A stretch of DNA of 64,000 nt from SZUA-430 sp040381215. Lineage in GTDB: Bacteria; Pseudomonadota; Alphaproteobacteria; Micropepsales; Micropepsaceae. The translations under genes and the position numbers were made by a program. Location: contig JBEIHO010000004.1 in NCBI GenBank assembly GCA_040381215.1, positions 1-64,000 on the forward strand, written 5' to 3'. Positions 41,820-49,635 of the stretch are shown one piece after another (position 1 is the stretch's first letter; every line of letters begins with the position of its first letter). The notes beneath the pieces are model-generated. The model was not told the origin of the DNA. It saw only the letters and a list, made by a program, of their open reading frames with translations, and did no database searches.

Positions 41820-41846
41820 GCACCGCACCTCACCGCAACATGCTGG

Positions 41847-41879
41847 AGAGCGCCCCGCAACGGGCGCTCTTTCATTTTG
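41847..41879 (+). terminator. Rho-independent terminator of the M13 peptidase gene
   Basis: AGAGCGCCC (41847-41855) and GGGCGCTCT (41862-41870) form a perfect 9-base stem with a six-base loop, followed by TTTCATTTT. This is a textbook intrinsic terminator 28 bases after the stop codon, just before the convergent MFS gene ends. Confidence 0.85.
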
Positions 41880-41885
41880 CCGACA

Positions 41886-43109
41886 TCACGAAGCAGGGCG
41901 CGCCAGCGGACGGTCCCGCGGCAGCAGCACGGCAATCCCGCCCGTCACCACCGCCATCCCCGCCAGCACCGCCAGCAGCACGGCAAAGCCTTGCGCCGGA
42001 TCATAGAGGCTCGACACCAGCCACACGCCGACAGGTCCGCCTACGACCGAGATCGCATAGCGCATGCCGAAGAACAGGCCGCGCTGTCCGGCCGGCGCAT
42101 AGCGCGCGACGAACACCGTCTCGATCGGCGCAATGGTCTCGAACAGGAACATGACGGCGATCGCGAGTGGCACCAGAAGCCACGTGTCGGTCAGCGCCGC
42201 CGCCACCAGCGCCGCCGCCAGCATCGCAAAGCACCGCAGGTAGGTCAGCCGCGCCGCGCCCCGGTCCGCAAGGTGTCCCCCGACAAACTGCGCCCCGGAG
42301 GCCGCCAGATAGATGGCGCCGGTCAGCAGGCCCACCCGCGTGAGGCCCTCCGTCGAGCCAAGGTCCAGCGTCTCGACCAGCTTGGGCAGCGCCGTCACGA
42401 ACGCGGTCACGACGATCAGGGTCAGCGTCATCGTGACACCAAGGACCAGGATGATGTTGCGCCGGTCCCGCGCGGAGGGCGCCTCGTGATGGACCTCGTG
42501 GGCATCCCCGTCACGCTCGGGCACGAGCCTGAGCATCTTCATCGCCACCAGCCCCACGCCGAAGGCCATCGTCGCAAGCCCTGGCAGGATGAAGGCCCAG
42601 CGCCAGTCAATGGCATCGTTGAGAACGCCTGCCACCACCGGCCCGGCCGCCACGCCGAACGAGCCGAACACGCCCGCCGCCGCGATCGCCTTGCCCCGCT
42701 CGCGCGCATGCTTGACGACCCAGGCATTGCCCACCGGATGATACAGCGCCCCGAACAGGCCCAGCGCCGTCAGCGCCACATTCATCTCGAACGGGGACTG
42801 CGACAGCCCGCAGGCGATGCTGGCAAGCCCGAGGCCGAAGAACAGCAGCACCATGACCCGCGACTCGCCCCAGCGATCCGCCAGCCATCCCGCCGCCGGC
42901 GCCCCCGCGCCGATCATGAGCGACCCCAGCGTCCACAGCGCAATGAGCTCGGCATAGCCGCGCTCCCACTCCACCACCAGCGTGATGACCAGGGTCAGGA
43001 AGAGCGACACCAGCACGTGGTGCATGAAATGCGCCGCGCAGGCAAAGAACAGCACAGGCACCGGTGCGCCGCCTGTGCCGATTCCGATCCGGTTCAACCG
43101 CTCCAGCAA
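41886..43109 (-). CDS. MFS-family transporter
   Basis: A major facilitator of about 407 residues with twelve hydrophobic segments in two halves. The first loop has GAGAPAAGWLADRWGESRVM, the MFS motif A (GxxxDRxGxR-like), and the repeat in the second half reads GGHLADRGAARLTYL. It resembles drug- or sugar-type MFS members without a clear substrate motif. The start is uncertain: a TTG at 43109 is placed five bases after GGAGG, whereas the TTG at 43121 lies within that site. The frame has no ATG near the start. It is divergent from the M23 peptidase gene. Confidence 0.85.
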   Translation of the reverse strand: MLERLNRIGIGTGGAPVPVLFFACAAHFMHHVLVSLFLTLVITLVVEWERGYAELIALWTLGSLMIGAGAPAAGWLADRWGESRVMVLLFFGLGLASIACGLSQSPFEMNVALTALGLFGALYHPVGNAWVVKHARERGKAIAAAGVFGSFGVAAGPVVAGVLNDAIDWRWAFILPGLATMAFGVGLVAMKMLRLVPERDGDAHEVHHEAPSARDRRNIILVLGVTMTLTLIVVTAFVTALPKLVETLDLGSTEGLTRVGLLTGAIYLAASGAQFVGGHLADRGAARLTYLRCFAMLAAALVAAALTDTWLLVPLAIAVMFLFETIAPIETVFVARYAPAGQRGLFFGMRYAISVVGGPVGVWLVSSLYDPAQGFAVLLAVLAGMAVVTGGIAVLLPRDRPLARPAS

Positions 43110-43214
43110 GGTCCCCTCCAACGGCGCAGCAAGCAGGATGCATGAAGAATTCCAGCGCGCCCGTCAAATCATGTGATAGACAGGCGGCCTCTTTTGCATG
43201 GAGAAGGTGCCCTC

Positions 43215-44228
43215 TTGCGCCAGGCCGGTAACAGGCGACCAGCCCCCTTGCTCGCACTTGCTGCGATGGCCCTGGCTTCAGGCGCAGCCGCGGCCGCGCC
43301 CAGGCTTGCCCTTCCCGTGGACTGCAAGCCCGGTACCAGCTGCTTCCTCCAGAACTATGTCGACCATGATGCCGGCAGTGCCGCGCGCGATCATCGCTGC
43401 GCAGCCCAGACCTATGACGGACACAAGGGCACCGACATCAGGCTGCGCGACCGCACCGCCATGGAGCAGGGCGTGAACGTGCTGGCGGCAGCCCGCGGAA
43501 CCGTCAAGGGTGTCCGCGACGGCCTTCCCGACGTGTCGATCCGCAATGCCGGCACCGAGGCCATCAAGGGCCGGGAATGCGGCAACGGCGTCGTCATCGA
43601 CCACGGCGACGGCTGGGTCACGCAGTACTGCCACATGCGCAGCCGCTCCATCAAAGTCCGCCAGGGCGACACCGTGAAGGCGGGCACGCCGCTCGGCCTG
43701 ATCGGGCTGTCGGGCATGACCGAGTTCCCGCACCTGCACTTCGAGGTCCGTCACAACGAAAGCGTCATCGACCCGTTCTCCGCACAGACCGTGGTCGGCG
43801 CTGCCGCGCCGGGATGCAAGCCCAAGGCCGTGCTGTGGACCTCCAGGGCCGCCGCCAGCCTGACCTGGCAGCCCGTGACCCTCGTCGACGCGGCCTTCAC
43901 GTCATCGCCGCCGACCGTGCAGGGCATCGAGGAAGCCATGCCACCCCAGCCGACCAGCGTGTCACCGGCACTCCTGGCATGGGTCCGCATCCTCGGCGCG
44001 CGCGCCGGCGACATCGAGAGCCTCACCATCACCGACCCGCTCAACGCCACCTTTGCCTCAAGCGGCCCCAAGACGCTCGAGCGCCACAAGGCCCAATGGC
44101 TGAGCTATGCCGGCCGCAAGCGCGAGACGCCGTCCTGGCCACTGGGCAACTACAAGGCACGCTACACCTTGAAGCGCGACGGCAAGGTCATCCTCGAGCG
44201 GGAGTTCTCGTTCTCGCTAGTCCGATAG
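43215..44228 (+). CDS. M23-family (LytM-type) exported peptidase
   Basis: A 337-residue protein: signal peptide (APLLALAAMALASGAAAAAP), a Cys-containing lead (DCKPGTSCFLQNYVDHD), and an LytM domain with GHKGTDIRL, CGNGVVIDHGDGW, GLSGMTEFPHLHFEV (zinc ligands His in HKGTD and HLH). A C-terminal beta-rich part of about 130 residues follows (WQPVTLVDAAF onward). It probably cleaves peptidoglycan cross-bridges or activates an amidase. The TTG at 43215 is preceded by GGAGAAGG; a GTG at 43173 is possible but lacks a site. It is divergent from the MFS gene. Confidence 0.88.
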   Translation: MRQAGNRRPAPLLALAAMALASGAAAAAPRLALPVDCKPGTSCFLQNYVDHDAGSAARDHRCAAQTYDGHKGTDIRLRDRTAMEQGVNVLAAARGTVKGVRDGLPDVSIRNAGTEAIKGRECGNGVVIDHGDGWVTQYCHMRSRSIKVRQGDTVKAGTPLGLIGLSGMTEFPHLHFEVRHNESVIDPFSAQTVVGAAAPGCKPKAVLWTSRAAASLTWQPVTLVDAAFTSSPPTVQGIEEAMPPQPTSVSPALLAWVRILGARAGDIESLTITDPLNATFASSGPKTLERHKAQWLSYAGRKRETPSWPLGNYKARYTLKRDGKVILEREFSFSLVR

Positions 44229-44972
44229 GGACCGCGGCGGCCAATACGCATCGGCCGCAGCCATCGCCTTGTCCGTCGCCTTCGTATCAAAGCCAAACAC
44301 AGGCCTGCCCAGATCTAGCCCCGTCTTCAGCACCGCCAGCGCCAGCACCGCCAGCACGGGCGCACCAAACAGCAGGACGGGGATCGTGGCCAGCATGATC
44401 GTCATGTGCATCACCACGATGCGCCCATAAGGCTCGAACATCTGACGGAACGGGTTGGTGGTGCGCCACGTGCCGGGCCACAGCCAGAACAGGACGAAGG
44501 CACCAGCCTGCAGGGCCACCATCGCCACCACGCTCCACCACAGCGAGGCATCCGCGCTCACAAGCGACCACGCCACGGAGAAGGCGCCGAACTCGCTGAA
44601 CAAGGCGCTGTCCGGCCGCATCATGTCCCCGCTAAACTGCATCATCAGCATCAGGAACGCACCATGCCCGCTGCAGAACAGGCCATAGTGCAGGAGGAAG
44701 AACACGATCACCCCGGCACAGATCGCCATCCCCAGGCGCCCCGCCACAAGTCCGATGGCGCCGATCTTCAGGACATTGAACAGCCCGATCACCAGCGTCT
44801 CGATCCAGTAGAACAGGAGCAGCACCATCGCGTCCCATCCCTGGAACAGCACGCCCGCTACCGGCACGAGGTTCATGAGCAGGAACCACGCCTGCGTCGC
44901 GCGCCCGGGCGGCGCATCGCCCGATCCTGCCCCGCCCGACGGTGACGTCGAGATCAACTCTGGCTCACCCAT
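44217..44972 (-). CDS. DUF6498 membrane protein
   Basis: A 251-residue protein with a Gly/Ser/Pro-rich head (about 30 residues) and six hydrophobic segments. NLVPVAGVLFQGWDAMVLLLFYWIE is the hallmark first pair of segments in this family, followed by LFNVLKIG and FFLLHYGLFCSGHGAF. No function is assigned to the family. The ATG at 44972 is preceded by AGGAGGTC; the frame extends 14 codons further. It overlaps the end of the convergent M23 gene by twelve bases. Confidence 0.8.
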   Translation of the reverse strand: MGEPELISTSPSGGAGSGDAPPGRATQAWFLLMNLVPVAGVLFQGWDAMVLLLFYWIETLVIGLFNVLKIGAIGLVAGRLGMAICAGVIVFFLLHYGLFCSGHGAFLMLMMQFSGDMMRPDSALFSEFGAFSVAWSLVSADASLWWSVVAMVALQAGAFVLFWLWPGTWRTTNPFRQMFEPYGRIVVMHMTIMLATIPVLLFGAPVLAVLALAVLKTGLDLGRPVFGFDTKATDKAMAAADAYWPPRSLSD

Positions 44973-45116
44973 GTCGGAATGACCTCCTGCTGCAGGGCCC
45001 AGAGCACCTAGCACAACCTGCGAGCGAAGTTCAGCCGCTAATTCCCCCGGCCCCGGCTGCGTTTACCATCGCTTTGTTGCGAAACCGGGAAAATTCGGGC
45101 CTGGTTTGTGACACGA

Positions 45117-45149
45117 GAGACACTTTCGTCATGCGTTTTGCAGTGTCTC
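45117..45149. repeat. Inverted repeat in the 269-base gap before the DUF6498 gene
   Basis: GAGACACT (45117-45124) and AGTGTCTC (45142-45149) are perfect 8-base arms around a 17-base centre (TTCGTCATGCGTTTTGC). The pairing extends further with one mismatch. It lies between the end of the LLM gene and the start of the DUF6498 gene, on the transcript side of neither with certainty. It could be an operator for a dimeric regulator or an RNA hairpin. The rest of 44973-45241 shows nothing recognisable. Confidence 0.4.
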
Positions 45150-45241
45150 GCGCCACCCGCCAAAGCCAAAACAGACCTCAAGCGCACGCCCCGAACATAC
45201 GGCGAACATGAGCCCCGGCGCAACGGCACAAATTGCCACGC

Positions 45242-46495
45242 TTATTCACCAGCCTGCAGCGCGCGCCCCTTGTTCACCTGCGCCTCGGCAACCGACGCCC
45301 GCACCACCGGGATCTCGTGATCCGCAAGCGCCTTCATGCGCGGCTTGCGCGCCAGCGCGGCCTCGATGAAGGGGGCCAGCATGCGGGCCTTCTCGGCCTC
45401 GCGCGCCTCGACGTCCTGCTTGAAGTCCGGCATCACCTCGGCAGCGAACAATTCCAGCGACGCACAGATATCCTCGTGCCGGTTGCGCCCGGCCTGCTGC
45501 ATGAAGATCACCTGGTCGACACCCGATGCCTCGAACGCACGCAGGTGAAGGCGCATGTCATCCGGCGTCCCGATGCCCGATCCCTGCGGCGCCCGATTGG
45601 CCGCAGCCGCAAGCTCCTCCGTCCGGTTGCCGCGCAGCGCCAGATACTCGCCCCACAAATTCGTGCGCCCCGGAACCGTATCCCGCGCAACCAGCGCATT
45701 CAACGCATAGCCGAAGAACTCAAAACCCTCCTGCCCGCGCCGGATCGCCTCGGCCCGGTCATGGTGGATCGAGAACGACGACACCATCGCGATATTGGCA
45801 TTCACGCTATGCCCGATGGGCACGCATTGATCCGACTTGATGATCCCGTAATAGATCTCGCTCCACGCCCGCGCCTCGTCGGGGTTCACGAAAGCAAAAG
45901 CCAGCGCCCCCACGCCCAGCGACGCCGCGACCTTGATCGTGTCCCTGTTCGTGCAGGCCATCCACATCGGCGGGTGCGGCGACTGCACGGGCTTCGGCAG
46001 GACATTGCGACAGGGCATCTTGAAATACTTGCCCTCGTACCCCGGATAGGGCTCCATCACCATCATGTTCGCGACCTGCTCGGCCGCCTCGAGCGACATC
46101 GCGCGCTTCTCGCGGGCCGGAATATGAAACCCGCCCAGCTCCAGCCGCGTCGCCCCCTCGCCGATCCCGAAATCCACGCGACCGTCCGACATGATATCGA
46201 GCGTTGCCAGCGCCTCGGCCGTGCGCGCCGGATGGTTGTAGTTCGGAATGACCTGCCGGATCCCGTGCCCGAGGCGGATCCGCTTCGTCCGCGCCGCCGC
46301 CGCGGCCAGGAACACTTCCGGCGCCGAGGAATGCGAGTATTCGTCGAGGAAATGATGCTCGACCTCCCACGCATAGTCATACCCCAGGCGATCCGCCAGC
46401 TCGACCTGCCGCAACGCATCCTGGAACAGCCGCCTCTCGTCACCCGGGTTCCAGGGACGTGGTAACTGCATCTCGTAGAAGACCCCGAACTTCAT
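45242..46495 (-). CDS. LLM-class flavin-dependent oxidoreductase (luciferase-like monooxygenase)
   Basis: A 417-residue TIM-barrel flavoprotein of the bacterial luciferase superfamily: MKFGVFYEMQLPRPW, YDYAWEVEHHFLDEYSHSSAPE (substrate and FMN side), RLGHGIRQVIPNYNHPARTAEALATLD and GRVDFGIGEGATRLEL follow the group's order. It oxidises an organic substrate with reduced FMN or uses F420; the cofactor cannot be fixed from sequence. The ATG at 46495 is preceded by GAGAGGAAA. The gene has no close co-directional neighbour, and a repeat-rich region lies just upstream. Confidence 0.93.
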   Translation of the reverse strand: MKFGVFYEMQLPRPWNPGDERRLFQDALRQVELADRLGYDYAWEVEHHFLDEYSHSSAPEVFLAAAAARTKRIRLGHGIRQVIPNYNHPARTAEALATLDIMSDGRVDFGIGEGATRLELGGFHIPAREKRAMSLEAAEQVANMMVMEPYPGYEGKYFKMPCRNVLPKPVQSPHPPMWMACTNRDTIKVAASLGVGALAFAFVNPDEARAWSEIYYGIIKSDQCVPIGHSVNANIAMVSSFSIHHDRAEAIRRGQEGFEFFGYALNALVARDTVPGRTNLWGEYLALRGNRTEELAAAANRAPQGSGIGTPDDMRLHLRAFEASGVDQVIFMQQAGRNRHEDICASLELFAAEVMPDFKQDVEAREAEKARMLAPFIEAALARKPRMKALADHEIPVVRASVAEAQVNKGRALQAGE

Positions 46496-46601
46496 GGATT
46501 TCCTCTCCCGCGGTTCTGTTTTGCGAGAGGTTAGCACAACAACCCACGCTGACCAGACCCTGCCAATTCACCCAAGTACCAAGGCCGCCACGCACACCAA
46601 A

Positions 46602-46777
46602 CCATGTTTGAATCCCGCCCGTCATGGCCGGGCGCGGGAGCCAATCCATGTTTGAATCTCATCCGTCATGGCCGGGCGCGGGAGCCCATCCATGTTTAAA
46701 TCCCGCCCGTCATGGCCGGGCGCGAGAGCCAATCCATGTTTAAATCCCGCCCGTCATGGCCGGGCGCGCGGCAGCGC
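46602..46777. repeat. Four tandem 44-base repeats
   Basis: Units start at 46602, 46646, 46690 and 46734, spaced exactly 44 bases. Each begins CCATGTTT(G/A)AATC and contains (C/A)CCGTCATGGCCGGGCGCG followed by GAG and CCAAT or CCCAT in the first three; the fourth runs into a different sequence after GGGCGCG. The inner part of each unit is a near-palindrome around CATGGCCGGG. There are no unique spacers, so this is not CRISPR. Copies in the opposite orientation occur at 46899-46918. It lies in the 478-base gap between the LLM and GFA genes, which has no plausible gene. Confidence 0.9.
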
Positions 46778-46918
46778 GAACCGGCCACCCAGAACATCCT
46801 CATCATCACGGCAGAGCGCTCAGCGCACGAAAACCAGCCGCACGGCAGACGGCAGCACCTCCCGCGCCCACGATCCCTGGGTGGCCGGCACGCGCTGCCG
46901 CGCGACCGGCCATGACGA
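46751..46918. repeat. Long imperfect inverted repeat (42-base arms) overlapping the last 44-base unit
   Basis: The left arm (46751-46792) and the reverse complement of the right arm (46877-46918) match at 38 of 42 positions. The arms enclose 84 bases without a plausible gene. The outer part of each arm is the CGTCATGGCCGGGCGCG core found in the neighbouring 44-base repeats, so this may be a palindromic repeat element or small non-autonomous insertion. No target-site duplication is obvious. A further CATGGCCGGGCGCG copy lies at 46945-46958. Confidence 0.7.
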
Positions 46919-46973
46919 GCGAAAAAATTGAAACCAATCACTCTGCATGGCCGGGCGCGCGCGCCACACGCCT

Positions 46974-47339
46974 CTACCCGGGCAATTTCTCAAACGTGGC
47001 AATCCCCTCGGGGATACGATGGAAGGCCTGTTTGTCACAGGTATAGATCGCCAGCATCGGCCCGCCGTACAGCGAGGGATCATCCATCGATCCGACCTTG
47101 ATGATGACCGCAGGAAACCCGGGCGCGCGCGTGACGGCACGCTCGAGATCACTGCGGGTAAACTGCTTTGGAGCTCCTTGAGTATAGCGAAAGCCGGGGA
47201 TCGGCATCGCCATGAAGACATTCGGCGACCCGCCCGTGATGTGCTGACACTCACGGCAATGACACTGCGCCTTCATCAGGGGTTCGCCCTCAGCCTCATA
47301 CCGCGGGGCCTTGCAGTAACAACCACCTGTGACTTTCAT
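46974..47339 (-). CDS. GFA/glutathione-dependent formaldehyde-activating-like protein, second zinc motif missing
   Basis: A 121-residue protein of the Gfa/Mss4-like fold. The first Cys set is intact: GGCYC (Cys7, Cys9) and CHCREC (Cys26, 28, 31). The usual second CxxC, expected after RAVTR in the form xFCxxCGTxL, is absent: the sequence goes directly from VTR into APGFPAVIIKVGSMDD, as if about twelve residues were deleted in frame. Without that motif the structural zinc site of the family cannot form in the standard way. It may be a degraded copy or a specialised form. It lies 27 bases before the end of the DUF4199 gene on the same strand. Confidence 0.8.
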   Translation of the reverse strand: MKVTGGCYCKAPRYEAEGEPLMKAQCHCRECQHITGGSPNVFMAMPIPGFRYTQGAPKQFTRSDLERAVTRAPGFPAVIIKVGSMDDPSLYGGPMLAIYTCDKQAFHRIPEGIATFEKLPG

Positions 47340-47366
47340 TGTTTCCTCCCGATTGTTTCGCAGATG

Positions 47367-47909
47367 CTAAACCCCGACCCTGTAAGACGCCACAGCCTCA
47401 CGACGAAGCACTGCTGCACTGATGACTGACACAAGCACACCAACCGGAAAGATCTCGAGGAAGGTCATGGGCATGCGGAACAACGGGTTGGCATACTGCA
47501 CCTTCAGCGTTTCCATCTCGGCCACAAGCGCCTGCAGTGCCGCGCCCGAAACACCCGCCGCCTTCTGCTGCGCGATGTAGTCATCGACATAGGCGCCGAT
47601 GAACGTGAAGTCCGTGGCAACCAGATAGACCTCCCAGACAAGCACGTAGACGATACCGGCGACCGCACTGATCCCAAGTCCCATCAGCAGCGCCGCGACG
47701 AAACCGATCGACCCGCCCAGCGCACGATCGCGATGGCTTCGAATTCCGAAGAAGACACAGGACAGGGCGACGAGCATCGTCACATAGCCATAGACGATCG
47801 ACATGTCCGTCATCTCCGGCGCGCCACCGGTCGCCACCAGCATGCCGATCATAGACAGGATCACGATCAACCCCGCGAGCGTGCCATGGAACAGGATCCG
47901 GTCCGTCAT
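47367..47909 (-). CDS. DUF4199 membrane protein
   Basis: A 180-residue protein with four hydrophobic segments (FHGTLAGLIVILSMIGMLV, YGYVTMLVALSCVFFGIRS, ALLMGLGISAVAGIVYVLVW and the last at the C-terminus, FLEIFPVGVLVSVISAAVL). The SHRDRALGGSIGF stretch between segments 2 and 3 is typical of DUF4199. A soluble helical loop of about 45 residues lies between segments 3 and 4. Function unknown. It is upstream of the GFA-like gene and is divergent from the acyl-CoA synthetase gene. Confidence 0.85.
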   Translation of the reverse strand: MTDRILFHGTLAGLIVILSMIGMLVATGGAPEMTDMSIVYGYVTMLVALSCVFFGIRSHRDRALGGSIGFVAALLMGLGISAVAGIVYVLVWEVYLVATDFTFIGAYVDDYIAQQKAAGVSGAALQALVAEMETLKVQYANPLFRMPMTFLEIFPVGVLVSVISAAVLRREAVASYRVGV

Positions 47910-47999
47910 GAAGCCCTCCTCCGCTTGAAGGCCCTGACCTTAGCAGATAACGTCCCCAACCCAGAACAGGGGATTGCGTCAATTTCGGAGCGCCAGCTT

Positions 48000-49610
48000 A
48001 TGTCACACTGGAATATCGGCGACATCATCGATGGCGTGGCGAAGGTGATGCCACCGACGGCGCCTGCCCTCATCCATGGAAGCCGCGTGATCCCCTGGCC
48101 CGAATTCCAGGCGCGCACCAACGCGCTTGCCCGCGGCCTCATCGCGCACAGCCATGCCCCGGATGACAAGATGGGCCTGTTGCTGCGCAACGGACCGGCC
48201 TACATGGAAGGCACGATCGCCTCGTTCAAGGGGCGCTTCGTCCACGTCAACGTGAACTATCGCTACCGTGAGGACGAGCTTCACTACATCCTCGACAACG
48301 CAGACGCGCGCATCGTGATCTATGGCAGCGAGTTCGCGCCCCTGGTGCAGGCCATCCAGCCGCGCCTGCCGGGCGTGAAGACCTGGTTGCAGGTCCAGCT
48401 CGACGAAACGCCCCGTCCCGCCTTTGCACGCGACTACGAGACATTCATCGCAAGCCATCCAACCGGGGACCTCGACAACAAGCGTTCGCCCGACGACATG
48501 CTGTTCATCTACACGGGCGGCACGACGGGCATGCCCAAGGGCGTCATGTGGCGACAGGGAGACCTGCGCCAGACGCAGCTCAATCCGGCCCTGATGCCGG
48601 TCGTACCGACGAACCTGAACGAGCACGTCGACATCGTTCGCGCGCAAGGTCCCGGCAACCGCTTCATACCGGCCTGTCCGCAGATGCATGGAACCGGCCT
48701 GCTGACCTCGTTCTCCACGTTGTGCATGGGTGGCTCGGTGATCACCCTGGAAGAGCGCAATTTCGACCCGGTCGAATTGTGGGAGGTGGCCGCCCGTCAC
48801 AAGGCCACCCAGATTGCCATCGTGGGCGACGCCTTCGCCAAGCCCATGCTGCGCACCCTCGATGAAAACCGCGGCCGCTGGGACCTCTCGTCCATGCTCA
48901 TCATCGTGTCGTCGGGCGTGATGTGGAGCCAGGAAGTCAAGCAGGGCATGATCAGCCACATGCCGCAGGTGACCTTGATCGACAGCTTCGGCGCCTCCGA
49001 GGCCGTCGGCTTCGCCATGTCCGCCACGACCAGGGACGGCGAGGTCGCGACTGCGAAATTCATGCTGGGAACAGACGTGGCGGTTTTCACGCCCGACCAC
49101 CGGCGCGTCACGCCCGGCGCGTCGGAACCCGGCTTCATCGCCCGCGGCGGCAACATCCCGCTTGGCTACTGGAGGGACCCGGAGAAGAGCGCCAAGACCT
49201 TTCCGGTGATCGAGGGTCGCCGCTGGTCCATGCCCGGCGACTTCTGCATGCTGCACGAGGATGGGTCGATCACCCTGCTGGGCCGCGGCAGTGCCTGCAT
49301 CAACACGGCGGGCGAGAAAGTATACCCTGAAGAGGTCGAGGAGGCCCTGAAGCTGCACCCCGGCGTCGATGATGCGCTCGTCGTCGGCGTGCCGGACGAA
49401 AAATGGGGATCGGCCGTGACCGCCATCGTGCAACCGGCACCCGGCGCCGCATTCAGCGAAGACGCGCTGCGGGCCCATGTCCGCGCCCGCCTCGCAGGCT
49501 ACAAGACGCCCAAGCGCATCCTCGAGGTCAAGCAGATGTTCCGCGCCCCCAATGGCAAGGCCGACTACAAGCAGGCATCAAGCTTCGCCCGATCGACACT
49601 GGGCCTGTGA
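48000..49610 (+). CDS. Acyl-CoA synthetase (AMP-forming)
   Basis: A 536-residue adenylate-forming enzyme that activates a fatty or other carboxylic acid as its CoA ester. The P-loop FIYTGGTTGMPKGVMW is the signature ATP/AMP motif, DSFGASEAVG is the A5-like motif, and the C-terminal NTAGEKVYPEEVEEALKL carries the hinge region, with GKADYK the catalytic Lys segment. ATG 48000 is chosen because the P-loop position and the MSHWNIGDII start match the family; the frame is open upstream through the divergent region. It is followed 25 bases later by the PLP-enzyme gene. Confidence 0.94.
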   Translation: MSHWNIGDIIDGVAKVMPPTAPALIHGSRVIPWPEFQARTNALARGLIAHSHAPDDKMGLLLRNGPAYMEGTIASFKGRFVHVNVNYRYREDELHYILDNADARIVIYGSEFAPLVQAIQPRLPGVKTWLQVQLDETPRPAFARDYETFIASHPTGDLDNKRSPDDMLFIYTGGTTGMPKGVMWRQGDLRQTQLNPALMPVVPTNLNEHVDIVRAQGPGNRFIPACPQMHGTGLLTSFSTLCMGGSVITLEERNFDPVELWEVAARHKATQIAIVGDAFAKPMLRTLDENRGRWDLSSMLIIVSSGVMWSQEVKQGMISHMPQVTLIDSFGASEAVGFAMSATTRDGEVATAKFMLGTDVAVFTPDHRRVTPGASEPGFIARGGNIPLGYWRDPEKSAKTFPVIEGRRWSMPGDFCMLHEDGSITLLGRGSACINTAGEKVYPEEVEEALKLHPGVDDALVVGVPDEKWGSAVTAIVQPAPGAAFSEDALRAHVRARLAGYKTPKRILEVKQMFRAPNGKADYKQASSFARSTLGL

Positions 49611-49635
49611 CACCGCACGCAAGGACCGCACCATA

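Noticed and set aside
39291..41828. 845-residue open frame antisense to the M13 peptidase
   Set aside because: The peptidase with HEMGH and Glu587 and its terminator are on the plus strand; the antisense translation has no known motif.
46602..46777. CRISPR array
   Set aside because: The repeats are back to back at 44 bases with no unique spacers, and no cas gene is near.
46668..46931. Short frames across the repeat region (up to 96 residues)
   Set aside because: They translate the repeats and inverted arms; no ribosome site or conserved pattern.
48003..49478. 491-residue frame antisense to the acyl-CoA synthetase
   Set aside because: The synthetase on the plus strand carries the AMP-binding motif; the antisense product is low-complexity and unmatched.
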